Assembly (NCBI RefSeq): GCF_029278565.1
Contig: NZ_CP119559.1
Coordinates: 1,798,001 to 1,862,000 of the forward strand
Length of the DNA stretch: 64,000 nt
Origin: Haloarcula halophila
GTDB lineage: Archaea; Halobacteriota; Halobacteria; Halobacteriales; Haloarculaceae
Direction of reading: 5' to 3'
Part shown: positions 18,526 through 27,016 of the stretch, piece by piece
Numbering within the stretch: position 1 is the first letter of the stretch
Layout of the letters: each line of letters begins with the position of its first letter
Made by a program: the position numbers and the translations under genes
Notes under the pieces: model-generated
Database searches by the model: none
What the model saw: the letters and a program-made list of their open reading frames with translations, nothing else
What the model was told of the DNA's origin: nothing

Positions 18526-18658
18526 AATCGGATCGAGGTTCGATCCAGAGTGACATGACTGTTGGGGATTGTCTCGGAGATCTCCCGGTAACACGGCTGT
18601 AACCGGGTGACAGCGGTGTCCGCGAGGGCTTTTCACCGTCAGGTCCCAGCCTAGTGAC

Positions 18659-19315
18659 GTGTCTCAGAACAAAGACGGCTACGCCGAGCAGGTCTCCTAC
18701 GACGAATCGCTTGACGACCATCCCACAGACGACGAACTGGACGAGGCAGTCGAGAGCCTCGAAGACCACGGGTTCGACGTGGTCGTCGTCGAGGACAGCG
18801 ACGCGGCACTCGCCGAACTCCAGTCGCGGATTCCGACCGGCGCGTCGGTGATGGACGGCCACTCGACGACGCTGGAGGAGATCGGGTTCATGGACCACCT
18901 CATGGAGGGCGACCACGACTGGGAGAACCGCCACGCCGAGGTGTACGGCATCGACGACGACGCCGAACGCCTGCGCGCCCGCCGGGAAGCCCAGGCCAGC
19001 GACTACTTCGTCGGTAGCGTCAACGCCATCGCCGCCACCGGCGAACTCGTCGCCGCCGACGCCTCCGGCAGTCGGATCGGCGCGTACCCGTTCGCGGCCG
19101 AGAAGCTCCTGCTCGTCGCCGGCACCAACAAGATCGTCGACGACCTCGACGCCGCGCTGGACCGACTCGAAGAGGTCGCCTATCCTCTGGAAGACGCCCG
19201 CGCACAGGAGGCCTACGGTCAGGGCAGCCTCATCGCGAAACAGCTGATCTACCGCCACGAGACCGAGGACGACCGGACGACGCTCGTACTCGTCCGCGAG
19301 TCGCTGGGGTACTGA
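18659..19315 (+). CDS. LUD-domain protein (LutC/DUF162-like)
   Basis: 218 residues. LUD proteins include LutC of the LutABC lactate-oxidation system. Seen: ASVMDGHSTTLEEIGF (the family 'GSTT/HSTT' loop), a central ARREAQASDYFVGSVNAIA, GELVAADASGSRIGAYPFAAEKLLLVAGTNKIVDDLDAAL (family GTNKI) and C-terminal LVRESLGY. No lutA/lutB partners are adjacent, so a lactate role is not supported here; stand-alone LUD proteins are common and uncharacterised. The GTG at 18659 follows gch3 divergently. Confidence 0.82.
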   Translation: MSQNKDGYAEQVSYDESLDDHPTDDELDEAVESLEDHGFDVVVVEDSDAALAELQSRIPTGASVMDGHSTTLEEIGFMDHLMEGDHDWENRHAEVYGIDDDAERLRARREAQASDYFVGSVNAIAATGELVAADASGSRIGAYPFAAEKLLLVAGTNKIVDDLDAALDRLEEVAYPLEDARAQEAYGQGSLIAKQLIYRHETEDDRTTLVLVRESLGY

Positions 19316-19365
19316 GACCGGACACCGACCGGAGCGCACAAACCGCTGAGCCCCCGAATGGACTC

Positions 19366-20286
19366 GTGACCGACTCGCACGAGAACGCGGGCTTCCGTCG
19401 CCTGTTCGGCGGGGACGAACTCACCGTGGGCACGGGGTTCCCCCTGACCGGCGACGCCGAGTCACGCCCCCCGGTCGAGCGAGAGACGGAACTGATCGAA
19501 CACGCCGAATCGCTGGGCTACGCCGGCCTGTGGGCCAGAGACGTTCCCCTGTACTGGCCCCGCTTTGGCGACGCGGGCCAGACGTTCGACCCGTGGACCT
19601 GGCTCAGCCACGCTGCCGCCCACAGCACCGACATCGCACTCGGGACGGCCAGCGTCGTGCTCCCGCTCCGGCATCCGCTTCACGTCGCCAAACAGGCCGC
19701 CTCGCTGGACCGGCTCTCGGAGGGCCGGTTCGTCATGGGCGTCGCGACCGGCGACCGTGACCCGGAGTTTCCCGCCTTCGGCGTCGACAACGACGACCGG
19801 GGCGAACTGTTCCGGGAGTCCGTCGACGCGCTGCGGGCCTGCTGGCGCGAGGAGTACCCGGACCACTCCGGCTCGTGGGGCCACCTCGACGGGGAGCTCG
19901 ACGTGGTGCCGAAACCCACCGCGGAGACGGTCCCGCTGCTCCCGACTGGCAACGCCCGCCAGTCCGTCGAGTGGCTCGGCGAGCACGGCGACGGCTGGCT
20001 GTTCTACCACCTGCCGATGGACACCCTGGAGTCGTATCTGGCCGACTGGCGCGACGCGGCGGGCGAGAAACCCTACGCGATGGCGATGCAGGTGGCACTC
20101 GCCGACGATCCGACGGCCGACCCGACGCCGGTCCACCAGGGGTATCGTGCCGGCAGCGAGTGGTTCGTTCAGTACCTCCGGGATCTCGACGCGCTGGGTG
20201 TCGACCACCTGCTCGTCTCGACGCCCGGCGACGACCCCGAACGGGAACTGACGCGGTTCGCCGAACAGGTCATCGAACGGGTGTGA
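19366..20286 (+). CDS. LLM-class (luciferase-like) flavin/F420 oxidoreductase
   Basis: 306 residues with a TIM-barrel luciferase-like fold: GTGFPLTGDAE start, SLGYAGLWARDVPLYWPRFG, HPLHVAKQAASLDRLSEGRFVMGVATGD (strong family signature) and LPTGNARQSVEWLGEHGDGW. Haloarchaea make F420, so either FMN or F420 could be the cofactor; the sequence alone does not decide. It resembles the TIGR03571-type subfamily as I remember it. The GTG at 19366 gives the best N-terminus. It ends shortly before tRNA-Gln on the other strand. Confidence 0.82.
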   Translation: MTDSHENAGFRRLFGGDELTVGTGFPLTGDAESRPPVERETELIEHAESLGYAGLWARDVPLYWPRFGDAGQTFDPWTWLSHAAAHSTDIALGTASVVLPLRHPLHVAKQAASLDRLSEGRFVMGVATGDRDPEFPAFGVDNDDRGELFRESVDALRACWREEYPDHSGSWGHLDGELDVVPKPTAETVPLLPTGNARQSVEWLGEHGDGWLFYHLPMDTLESYLADWRDAAGEKPYAMAMQVALADDPTADPTPVHQGYRAGSEWFVQYLRDLDALGVDHLLVSTPGDDPERELTRFAEQVIERV

Positions 20287-20333
20287 CGGCGTCGACGCGA
20301 CGCCGTGGCTCGTGAAGTCGTTCGTCGGAGAAG

Positions 20334-20406
20334 TAGTCCATCCTGGATTCGAACCAGGGTCGAAGCCCCCAGAAGGCTTCAGGATTGGCCACTACCCCAA
20401 TGGACT
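20334..20406 (-). tRNA. tRNA-Gln (anticodon CUG)
   Basis: On the minus strand a full cloverleaf can be drawn: acceptor AGTCCAT/ATGGACT with discriminator A, D-arm GGGTAGTGGCCAATCC, anticodon arm AAGCC-TTCTGGG-GGCTT with anticodon CTG, variable loop CGAC, and T-arm CCTGG-TTCGAAT-CCAGG. CCA is not encoded and I see no intron. A TATA-like GCTTACAAGG about 30 bp upstream (20434-20443) fits an archaeal tRNA promoter. Confidence 0.93.
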
Positions 20407-20552
20407 GCGTGCATCCGTCTGTACCGGGTGGTCCCTTGTAAGCGTTGCGCGATACGGCCGGCTGTGTGAGAGGGCAGCACGCCGCTGGCAGGCGTCTCCG
20501 TCGGCAGGCGGACATCGACACCGATTTGCCCGGTCCCGCGCCACCCTCGCGT

Positions 20553-21161
20553 ATGTACGTCGGACGCTTCGTCGTCGTCGGTCCCGAGTGTGGCGCCTAC
20601 CGCGTCTCCTCGCGGTCGTTCCCGAACCGCCAGGCCGTCGAGCGGGACGGCACCGTCACCGTCGAGCCGACCCCGGACGCGCCGGAGACGGACAACCCCT
20701 ACATCTCCTACAACGGGGTGCGAGTCACCGAGCGTGGCGCGGTCGTCGGCAACGGCTCCCACGTCGACCCCATCGCCGAGAAACTCGAACTGGGTTATCC
20801 GGCCCGGGACGCCCTGGCCGAGCCACTGCTTGCGCTCGATTTCGAGAAAGACGACTACGACACGCCCCGGATCGCGGGTATCGTCGGCGTCGACGCCGCG
20901 GACCCGACGACGGCGGCCGACGGACCGGGCGCGGTCATCGGGACCGTCCGCCGGGACGCCCTGCTCGTCGAGGAAGTGACCGAGCCGACCCTGGTCGCTA
21001 CCTACGAGGAGGACAGCCCGACGCCGTTCGAGTTGGCGGCGACCGACGCCGAGAGTGCGGCCCGAGAAGTGTACGACCACGAGTTCGAGCACGCAGTCTG
21101 TGCGGCCGGTGTCGCGGGCGAAGCCGACGAGTTCGACGTGGCAGTCTACAACGGCGAGTAG
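20553..21161 (+). CDS. purO: Archaeal IMP cyclohydrolase
   Basis: 202 residues. PurO closes the ring of FAICAR to give IMP, the last step of de novo purine synthesis in many archaea. The N-terminal [10 protein letters not shown] and [14 protein letters not shown] are diagnostic, followed by YISYNGVRV and [16 protein letters not shown]. Start at the ATG 20553; an earlier in-frame codon lies in the tRNA promoter region. Length matches the family (about 200). It is the only purine gene seen here besides prs. Confidence 0.9.
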   Translation: MYVGRFVVVGPECGAYRVSSRSFPNRQAVERDGTVTVEPTPDAPETDNPYISYNGVRVTERGAVVGNGSHVDPIAEKLELGYPARDALAEPLLALDFEKDDYDTPRIAGIVGVDAADPTTAADGPGAVIGTVRRDALLVEEVTEPTLVATYEEDSPTPFELAATDAESAAREVYDHEFEHAVCAAGVAGEADEFDVAVYNGE

Positions 21162-21213
21162 GTCGACGAATCAGTGGCGAGACTCAAGTCCCCCCGGTGA
21201 CAATGCGCACACG

Positions 21214-21900
21214 ATGAAACTCGGCGTTCTCTCTGATATCCACGGGAATCGGGTGGCGCTCCGGGCGGTGTTGGCCGACATGCCAGCGGTCGATATGCTC
21301 GTCTGTGCCGGCGACGTGGTGGGGTACAACCCCTGGCACGCCGACTGTGTCGACGCGATGCGTGGGGTCGGCGAGGCCGACGGCTATCCGGACGAGGAAG
21401 TACCGACAGTGATGGGCAACCACGACCGCGCGGTCGCCGGGACGACACCGTTCGCGTTCAACGGGATGGCCAAAGCGGGCGTCGAGCACGCGACCGAACA
21501 GCTCGACGACGACCAACTCGACTGGCTCTCGGCCCTGCCCGACGAGACACACGTCTGTGACGACCGGGTGAAACTGGTTCATGGCCACCCCGACGATCCG
21601 GACCACTACACGTATCCCGACGAGTTCGGCCCGGACCTGCTGGGCGAGGAGGACGTCCTCGTCATGGGACACACCCACCGGCAGTACCACGAACGCTACG
21701 AGGACGGCGTGGTGATGAACCCCGGCAGTGTCGGCCAGCCACGCGACGGCGACCACCGGGCGGCCTACGCCGTCCTCGATCTGGAGACGCTGTCGGTCGA
21801 CGAACACCGGGTCGGGTACGACACCGACGCCGTCATCCACGCCGTCTCCGACGCCGGTCTCCCCCGCGAGATCGGCTTCCGCCTGACCCAGGGTCGGTGA
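21214..21900 (+). CDS. Calcineurin-like metallophosphoesterase
   Basis: 228 residues with the full set of metal-binding motifs in order: SDIHGNRVAL (D-x-H), CAGDVVGYNPWH (GD), MGNHDRAVAG (GNHD), LVHGHPDDP (H) and VMGHTHRQYH (GH-x-H). It therefore looks catalytically intact. The size and the short cap suggest a YfcE/serine-threonine-phosphatase-like subgroup; the substrate (phosphodiester or phosphoprotein) cannot be told. The ATG at 21214 directly precedes the first motif. It lies between purO and the J-domain ferredoxin gene on the same strand. Confidence 0.85.
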   Translation: MKLGVLSDIHGNRVALRAVLADMPAVDMLVCAGDVVGYNPWHADCVDAMRGVGEADGYPDEEVPTVMGNHDRAVAGTTPFAFNGMAKAGVEHATEQLDDDQLDWLSALPDETHVCDDRVKLVHGHPDDPDHYTYPDEFGPDLLGEEDVLVMGHTHRQYHERYEDGVVMNPGSVGQPRDGDHRAAYAVLDLETLSVDEHRVGYDTDAVIHAVSDAGLPREIGFRLTQGR

Positions 21901-21951
21901 GAATCCTGCGGCGATGGGAGCGAATATATGTCTCTCGTCGCTAGTGGGAGC

Positions 21952-22596
21952 GTGGAGTCCCCATACGACGTCCTGGGTCTCGACGAGGACGCCGACGAGC
22001 GAGCGATCGTCGACGCCTACCGCCGGCGCGTCAAGGAAGTCCACCCCGACCAGGGCGGGTCTGTCGAGGCGTTTCAGGAGGTCAAGACGGCGTACGAGCG
22101 GATCCAGAACGGCTGGGAACCCGGCGAGCCCGTACCCGACCCGACGCCGGAGCCCGAGCCGCCCGAACCAGCCGGTCCGACCGTCGAGTACCTCAACTAC
22201 GAAGTGATCGAGGACCACGGCTGGTCGATCGACGACGAGGACCTCTTCGAGAAGGCCGATCGGCTGGCCCTCTCGCGGGCCGACTACGGGGAGTTCGAAC
22301 TCGACGCCGACGGCAACGGATCGCTGCTGGAGGCCGCCGAGGAGCGTGGCTACGCCTGGCCGTTCGCCTGTCGTGGCGGTGCCTGTACGAACTGTGCGGT
22401 CGCGGTCGTCGAAGGGGAGATGCCCTCCCCGAAGAGCCACATTCTGCCGTCGGACTTACTCGACCGGGGCATTCGACTCTCCTGTCTCACCGCGCCGACG
22501 ACCGACGTCAAGATCGTCTACAACGTCAAACACATGCCCGAGGTCAGCGACTTGCTCCTGCCGGCCAGCCGGTTCGAACAGGCCTCGACCGATTAG
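21952..22596 (+). CDS. J-domain fused to plant-type [2Fe-2S] ferredoxin
   Basis: 214 residues. Residues 1 to about 55 are a J domain (ESPYDVLGLDEDADERAIV, with the DnaK-stimulating HPD at 31-33). A Pro/Glu-rich linker (about 60-75) leads to a haloarchaeal ferredoxin (about 78-205) with VEYLNYEVIEDHGW, cluster ligands C140-x4-C145-x2-C148...C178 (FACRGGACTNCAVAVV) and the family tail VKIVYNVKHM. GAATATATG at 21922-21930 places transcription start near 21952, so I prefer that GTG; an ATG at 21928 would add eight residues but overlaps the TATA box. The protein probably links electron transfer with DnaK-assisted folding or cluster delivery. Confidence 0.85.
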   Translation: MESPYDVLGLDEDADERAIVDAYRRRVKEVHPDQGGSVEAFQEVKTAYERIQNGWEPGEPVPDPTPEPEPPEPAGPTVEYLNYEVIEDHGWSIDDEDLFEKADRLALSRADYGEFELDADGNGSLLEAAEERGYAWPFACRGGACTNCAVAVVEGEMPSPKSHILPSDLLDRGIRLSCLTAPTTDVKIVYNVKHMPEVSDLLLPASRFEQASTD

Positions 22597-22613
22597 CGGG
22601 CGACGGCCGGCGA

Positions 22614-23789
22614 TCAGAAGACCTCTTGGATGAGTTCGAGCGCCTGTTCGCGGTCCTCCCAGGGGACGAACACCGAGACCGACGTAGCCGACGTGATGAC
22701 GTCGTAGAGATGGATGTGAGCCTCCGAAACCGGGTCGACGACGCGGCGAGCCAGATCGGACTGGCTCGGATCGCCACCGGTGACGCGGATGACGGCGATG
22801 CCGTCCTCGACGGTGACCGACGAGAGGGTCTCGTCGTCGACGACCCTGCTGTGGAGCAACGCCTCGGCGTCGTCGGCGTCGTCGGCGTCGACGTAGAAGG
22901 TCAGCGAGTCCATCCCAGAGGAGTTGGCCTCGATGTTGATGTCCTCCTCGGCGATGGCACCGGAAAGCTCGGCGAGGATACCGGGGCTGTTCCGGATGGC
23001 TCGTCCGGCGACGGTGACACAGGCCACGGGGTTCTCTTGGAGGTCGATGAGGTTCTGGAACTCCCCTTCGATGGAGGTGCCACCGGTCAGCAGATCGCCG
23101 TGCTGGTAGTGGACGACACGGACCCCCAGGGCGGCGTCCTTGTAGGAAAGCGCCGACGGCGCGACGACCTCCGCACCCCGGAACGACAGCGAGCGGAGTT
23201 CGTCGACGCTGATCTCGCCGACGTTGCGGGCACCCTCGACGACGCGGGGGTCGCCGGTCATGACGCCCTCGACGTCGGTGACGATGACGACCTCGTCGGC
23301 GTCCATGTAGTTGCCCATCATCACCGCCGAGGTGTCCGAGCCGCCGCGTCCGAGCGTCGTCACGTTGCCGTGGTGGTCCTCCGCGAGAAAGCCCGTCATC
23401 ACGGGGACGACGTCTTTGAGCTGGCCGGCCAGCGCGTGGGCGCGCTTGCGGGTCTCCTCGACGTCGACCTCGCCGTACTCGTCGGTGATGATCGGCCAGT
23501 CCTCGCTGCCCGGTTCGAGGAAGACCGACTCGATCCCGCGGGCCGCGAGTGCGCCCTTGAGCATCCGGACGGAGGTCCGCTCGCCCATCGAGACGATCTC
23601 GGCGCGGTCCTCGTCGGCGGCCTCGTACTCGATCCCGTCGAGCAGTTCGTCGGTCGTGTTCCCCATCGCGCTCGCGACCACAGCGACCTCGTGGCCCTGC
23701 TGGACCGCGGCAGCGATCGAATCCGCAGCACGGTTGATTCGGTCCCCGTTCCCGAGGCTCGTCCCGCCGAACTTGGCGACTACGCGCAT
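22614..23789 (-). CDS. lysC: Aspartate kinase
   Basis: 391 residues. It phosphorylates aspartate, the entry to Thr, Met and (in many organisms) Lys synthesis. N-terminal VVAKFGGTSLGNGDRI is the kinase signature. The core includes TLGRGGSDTSAVMMGNYMDADEVVIVTDVEGV and STEDP-like MTGDPRVVEGA. Two C-terminal ACT domains (about 255-390) are likely sites of feedback inhibition, beginning NPVACVTVAGRAIRNSPGIL. It converges with the J-ferredoxin gene. Together with thrC at 24412 it covers the two ends of threonine synthesis; no hom or thrB is in the window. Confidence 0.92.
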   Translation of the reverse strand: MRVVAKFGGTSLGNGDRINRAADSIAAAVQQGHEVAVVASAMGNTTDELLDGIEYEAADEDRAEIVSMGERTSVRMLKGALAARGIESVFLEPGSEDWPIITDEYGEVDVEETRKRAHALAGQLKDVVPVMTGFLAEDHHGNVTTLGRGGSDTSAVMMGNYMDADEVVIVTDVEGVMTGDPRVVEGARNVGEISVDELRSLSFRGAEVVAPSALSYKDAALGVRVVHYQHGDLLTGGTSIEGEFQNLIDLQENPVACVTVAGRAIRNSPGILAELSGAIAEEDINIEANSSGMDSLTFYVDADDADDAEALLHSRVVDDETLSSVTVEDGIAVIRVTGGDPSQSDLARRVVDPVSEAHIHLYDVITSATSVSVFVPWEDREQALELIQEVF

Positions 23790-23921
23790 ACGACCACCTG
23801 CGCTACGTGTGCGTGAATCATTGCCGTCGGCTTAGCCGTCACCCGGGATAACTGTGTTCATCTGTGTGGGCAGGGCGAGCCCGACACACGGTTTATCTAC
23901 GTGGGGAACACACACAGGGCT

Positions 23922-24320
23922 ATGGAGGTACGTGACGCCATCGAGGCCGACGCCGAGGCGCTCGCCGACCTCGCAACGGGGCCGCCGGACGTGATGCGAA
24001 ACCTCGTCCACGATCGGACGGTCCGGGTCGCCGAGGACGACGAGGAGATCGTCGGGTTCGTCAGTTACGACGCCGAACGGGGAACCGTCCACGTCACGCA
24101 ACTGGCGGGGGAGCAGTCGGTCTGTGAGCGACTGCTGGCCGAGCCGATCGAGTTCGCCAAACGCGAGCACATGGCCGTCGAACTGCTCGTCCCCGACGAC
24201 GAGCCGGGGGTACAGACGGCCGTCGAGGCCAGCGGGTTCGCCGAGACCGGTTCCGGCCCCCAGTTCGAGGGCCAACCCACGACACGGTACCGGCTCGAAC
24301 CCGGCCGAGCGGAACAGTAG
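23922..24320 (+). CDS. GNAT-family N-acetyltransferase
   Basis: 132 residues from the ATG at 23922, with the compact GNAT fold: an N-terminal MEVRDAIEADAEALADL helix, strands VGFVSYDAERGTVHVTQLAGEQSVCERLLAEPIEFAK (where motif A/acetyl-CoA loop is expected) and GFAETGSGPQFEGQPTTRYRLE at the C-terminus. The acetyl-CoA pyrophosphate loop is degenerate (GEQSVCE instead of Q/R-x2-G-x-G/A), so activity is uncertain. It is divergent from lysC; substrate unknown. Confidence 0.7.
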   Translation: MEVRDAIEADAEALADLATGPPDVMRNLVHDRTVRVAEDDEEIVGFVSYDAERGTVHVTQLAGEQSVCERLLAEPIEFAKREHMAVELLVPDDEPGVQTAVEASGFAETGSGPQFEGQPTTRYRLEPGRAEQ

Positions 24321-24411
24321 GGACTGGGAGCGGTTCGCGTTTTCGAGCAGCCACGATAAAAAGGGGTGCCCGCCGACCACGACGGACTCCCTGTCGGCCG
24401 CTCTGCCAGCG

Positions 24412-25794
24412 TTACTTCTTCGAGCGGAGCTTCCGGTAGAGGTACGCGGCGCCGAGGCCGCCGGCGACCAGCGGGATCAGCGGCGAGTCGGCGGCCTTCG
24501 ACGCCTGTCGCCGGACCGTCTCGACGACCGACGACCGATCGTCGATGTGTTCCAAGATGGCGTCGGTGTCGTTGGGCACCGGTTCAGGCTTTCTGCCGGC
24601 CTCGGCGGCGGCGTCGGGGTCTTTGAGCAGGTGGCCGGTGGTCAGGCAGACGACCGACTCGTCGGCGTCGATCTCGCCCTGGCGGCGGAGTTTCCGCAGG
24701 CCGGCGACCGACGCGGCCGACGCGGGTTCGACGCCGATACCCTGGCGGGCGACGTCTCGCTGGGCCGCGGTGATCTGCTCGTCGGAGACGGCGACGGCGG
24801 TACCGCCGGTCTCACGGATGCCGGGCAGCGCCTTCGGTGCGTTGACCGGGTTACCGATGCGGATGGCCGTCGCGATCGTCTCGACCTCGTCCCAGCGACG
24901 GGTCTCGTCATTGCCTTCCTGGATGGCCTCGACCATCGGGGCCGCCCCTTCGGCCTGGACGCCGGTGAGTTTCGGGACCTGGTCCTCGGTGATAGCGCCG
25001 GCCTTGACGAGTTCGCGGAAGCACTTGTACAGCGCCGCGGTGTTGCCGGCGTTGCCCACGGGGAGGACGATCCGGTCGGGGTACTCGCCGTGGTCCGCGT
25101 AGTGTTCCTCCATGATCTCCAGGCCGATGGTCTTCTGACCCTCCAGGCGGAAGGGGTTCAGCGAGTTCAGGAGGTAGACCTCCCCACGGGCGGCCAGGTC
25201 CTGGACGATGTCGAGACACTGGTCGAAGTTGCCGTCGACCTCGAGGATACGCGCGTCGTGGAGCGCGGCCTGTGCGATCTTGCCGGCCGCGACCTTCCCC
25301 GCTGGCAACAGGACGAGCGTCTCCAGCCCGGCACGGGCGCCGTAGGCGGCCAGCGCCGCCGACGTGTTACCCGTCGAGGCACAGGCCAGTCGGTCGACGC
25401 CGACCTCCTGGGCGACCCGGACCCCGACGGTCATCCCGCGGTCCTTGAACGAGCCGGTGGGGTTCATCCCCTCGTGTTTGATCCGGAGGTTGGCGACGCC
25501 GATGTCGTCTCGCAGTCGGGGGGCGGTGTGCAGTTGCGTGTCGCCCTCCGGCAGAGTGACGCCCTCCTCGAAGGGGAGCGTCTCGTGGTAGCGCCAGACG
25601 CCGCGCCCTTCGTCTTCGAAATCCTCCCAGGTCGGGAGGTCAGCGTAGCGGACCTCTAACAGCCCGTCACAGTCGTCACAGGTGTAGCGGACGGTGTCGA
25701 AAGGAGCGAACGACTCGCCACACTCGATACACGCGAGCCAGACGCCGTCGTCGGCTTCCCGGGGAACGTGGTCGGTGAGTTGCAGATCGGCCAT
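24412..25794 (-). CDS. thrC: Threonine synthase with a hydrophobic C-terminal tail
   Basis: 460-residue PLP enzyme converting phosphohomoserine to threonine. An N-terminal zinc ribbon (CIECGESFAPFDTVRYTCDDC) precedes the fold-type II core: NPTGSFKDRGMTVGV with the Schiff-base lysine, CASTGNTSAALAAYGA, and the phosphate loop VGNAGNTAALYK. The last 60 residues are unusual: a linker (about 395-440) then SPLIPLVAGGLGAAYLYRKL, a possible membrane helix followed by a basic KK end. A run of five T residues on its strand at about 24357-24361 may be a terminator. In context with lysC it supplies the threonine branch. Confidence 0.9.
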   Translation of the reverse strand: MADLQLTDHVPREADDGVWLACIECGESFAPFDTVRYTCDDCDGLLEVRYADLPTWEDFEDEGRGVWRYHETLPFEEGVTLPEGDTQLHTAPRLRDDIGVANLRIKHEGMNPTGSFKDRGMTVGVRVAQEVGVDRLACASTGNTSAALAAYGARAGLETLVLLPAGKVAAGKIAQAALHDARILEVDGNFDQCLDIVQDLAARGEVYLLNSLNPFRLEGQKTIGLEIMEEHYADHGEYPDRIVLPVGNAGNTAALYKCFRELVKAGAITEDQVPKLTGVQAEGAAPMVEAIQEGNDETRRWDEVETIATAIRIGNPVNAPKALPGIRETGGTAVAVSDEQITAAQRDVARQGIGVEPASAASVAGLRKLRRQGEIDADESVVCLTTGHLLKDPDAAAEAGRKPEPVPNDTDAILEHIDDRSSVVETVRRQASKAADSPLIPLVAGGLGAAYLYRKLRSKK

Positions 25795-25845
25795 TGTGCA
25801 AGCGCAGGACCCCGGCAGGCAAAAGTCGGACGGTTGACCGCTGTG

Positions 25846-26232
25846 TTACTCCGCGCCGGCCTCGAACTCGTCGATCCGGTCGTGGACGGCCGCCGTCCAC
25901 TGCTCCAAGGTCTCGTGCATCAGTTCGCGTGCCTCGGGCAACGGCGTCGCGGTGTACTGGTAGATGTGGCCGCCGCTGTCGAGCAGCCGTCGTTCGCGGC
26001 TCGCGAGCCCTTTCTCCCGGAGCGTCGACAGCGAGCGGTTGACGTTCGACCGGTCCCGGTCGAGGTCGGAAGCGAGTTCCTCGACGGTACTGTCGGGAGC
26101 CGAACGCAGCGCCCGATAGGTCCGGACCTCGTGTTCCTGGACCCCGAAGACGCAGGCCATCACCTCTTCGAGAGTCGGTTCGTCGTCGACCATCAACTCG
26201 CGGAACTGGTTCCTGGAGGAATTGACTGCCAT
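25846..26232 (-). CDS. Winged-helix transcriptional regulator
   Basis: 128 residues. The central winged helix (about 35-90: VRTYRALRSAPDSTVEELAS, DRDRSNVNRSLSTLREKGLA, then the wing RERRLLDSGGHIYQYTATPL) resembles TrmB/MarR-type archaeal regulators. A C-terminal helix (PEARELMHETLEQWTAAVHD) probably dimerises. GTTTATGCG at about 26257-26265 is a TATA element at leaderless distance from the ATG 26232. There is no ligand domain, and its target is unknown; it sits alone between thrC and a small acidic-protein gene. Confidence 0.78.
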   Translation of the reverse strand: MAVNSSRNQFRELMVDDEPTLEEVMACVFGVQEHEVRTYRALRSAPDSTVEELASDLDRDRSNVNRSLSTLREKGLASRERRLLDSGGHIYQYTATPLPEARELMHETLEQWTAAVHDRIDEFEAGAE

Positions 26233-26301
26233 GTGTGGGCCGTACCACCGCGAGACGCATAAACGAGGTCGTTACCCGGAGGTCACCCGGTGAACGAAGT
26301 G

Positions 26302-26538
26302 TTACCGGGTCGGCTGTGCGTAGCCCTGTCGCTCCAGACAGGTCCGCATCTCCGCCCGGCTCTCGTGTTTGTGGAGTCGGGTCGGCGTATCACAGTACCA
26401 GACGTCGTCGTATCGTAGCGTCACCTCGTGCGCGGAACCCAGAAACTCCGTCCGGACGACGACACGGCGCCCGTCTTCGAGAGTATCGAGGAGTTCCTCG
26501 ACGGTGTACTCGCCGGCCTCGACCACGAGTGGGGCCAT
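26302..26538 (-). CDS. Small conserved-looking protein, unknown function
   Basis: 78 residues beginning MAPLVVEAGEYTVEELLDTL. It looks folded: strands RRVVVRTEFLGSAHEVTLRYDD and WYCDTPTRLHKHES, then a Cys-containing helix MRTCLERQGY. The ATG at 26538 is chosen because ACTGATAGGG at 26561-26570 fits a leaderless promoter; an upstream GTG at 26553 adds five residues. I recognise no family beyond short haloarchaeal hypotheticals. Confidence 0.6.
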   Translation of the reverse strand: MAPLVVEAGEYTVEELLDTLEDGRRVVVRTEFLGSAHEVTLRYDDVWYCDTPTRLHKHESRAEMRTCLERQGYAQPTR

Positions 26539-26713
26539 CGTCGGACCGTTCACCCGTCTCCCCTATCAGTGTTGGCTCCGGGACGGAAACAGCCAGGGGG
26601 AGAGGCGTATCGGACACGCGCAGCGATAGGGAACGGCCCCGGACGCCACGACCGGGTGAAACCGACGCCCGGGGCGACCGTTGCGCTCCGCCGCTGACGA
26701 TCGGTTGCTGTGC
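26539..26713. other. Gene-free segment before the triple repeat
   Basis: Start of a 478-bp gene-free stretch (26539-27016). This part holds the promoter of the small gene on the minus strand and short GC-rich sequence in which I see no gene or repeat. The remainder of the stretch is occupied by the triple repeat and the arg terminator hairpins. Confidence 0.4.
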
Positions 26714-26920
26714 CAACAGTTCACGAACGTATCGAAAAGGGTGTCGTTTCAGCTGGAGATCGGTCGATCCAGCGCTTCACTGGCCAGATATCGGATGGGG
26801 AACGTTCACATCCCGAGGAAAAAGGGTGGTGTTTCAGGTGGAGGTAGTCGCCTCCCCACGCCGAGATAGATTGTCAACGGTTCACGAACGTATCGAAAAG
26901 GGCAGCGTTTCGGGTGGAAC
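26714..26920 (+). repeat. Three imperfect direct repeats of about 46 bp
   Basis: Copies at 26714-26759, about 26797-26843 (degenerate) and 26875-26920, separated by about 37 and 31 bp. Copies 1 and 3 share an identical 22-bp block starting TTCACGAACGTATCG and ending AAAAGGG. Every copy ends in a GTTTC-x3-TGGA element (minus strand TCCA-N2-YGAAAC), the same core as the origin recognition boxes at 56-57 kb but lacking the G-run. Confidence 0.75.
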
Positions 26921-26938
26921 TACGCCCCCTCGTGGTGC

Positions 26939-26997
26939 AAAAACGTCCTCAGAAATCGGAGATTTCTGATGGGCTGCGGTAGAGCTTCGCTCTACCG
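26939..26997 (-). terminator. Arginine-operon terminator: two tandem hairpins plus T-run
   Basis: Read on the minus strand beyond the argF stop: a 9-bp stem with triloop at 26977-26997 (CGGTAGAGC/GCTCTACCG on the plus strand), then a 9-bp stem at 26949-26969 (TCAGAAATC/GATTTCTGA), followed by TTTTT at 26939-26943. This is a convincing intrinsic terminator or 3'-end stabiliser. Confidence 0.7.
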
Positions 26998-27016
26998 AAC
27001 GTGGGGAAACAGACCG

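Noticed and set aside
26714-26920. CRISPR array
   Set aside because: Spacing looks CRISPR-like, but the middle repeat is badly degenerate, there are only three units and no cas genes are in the window.
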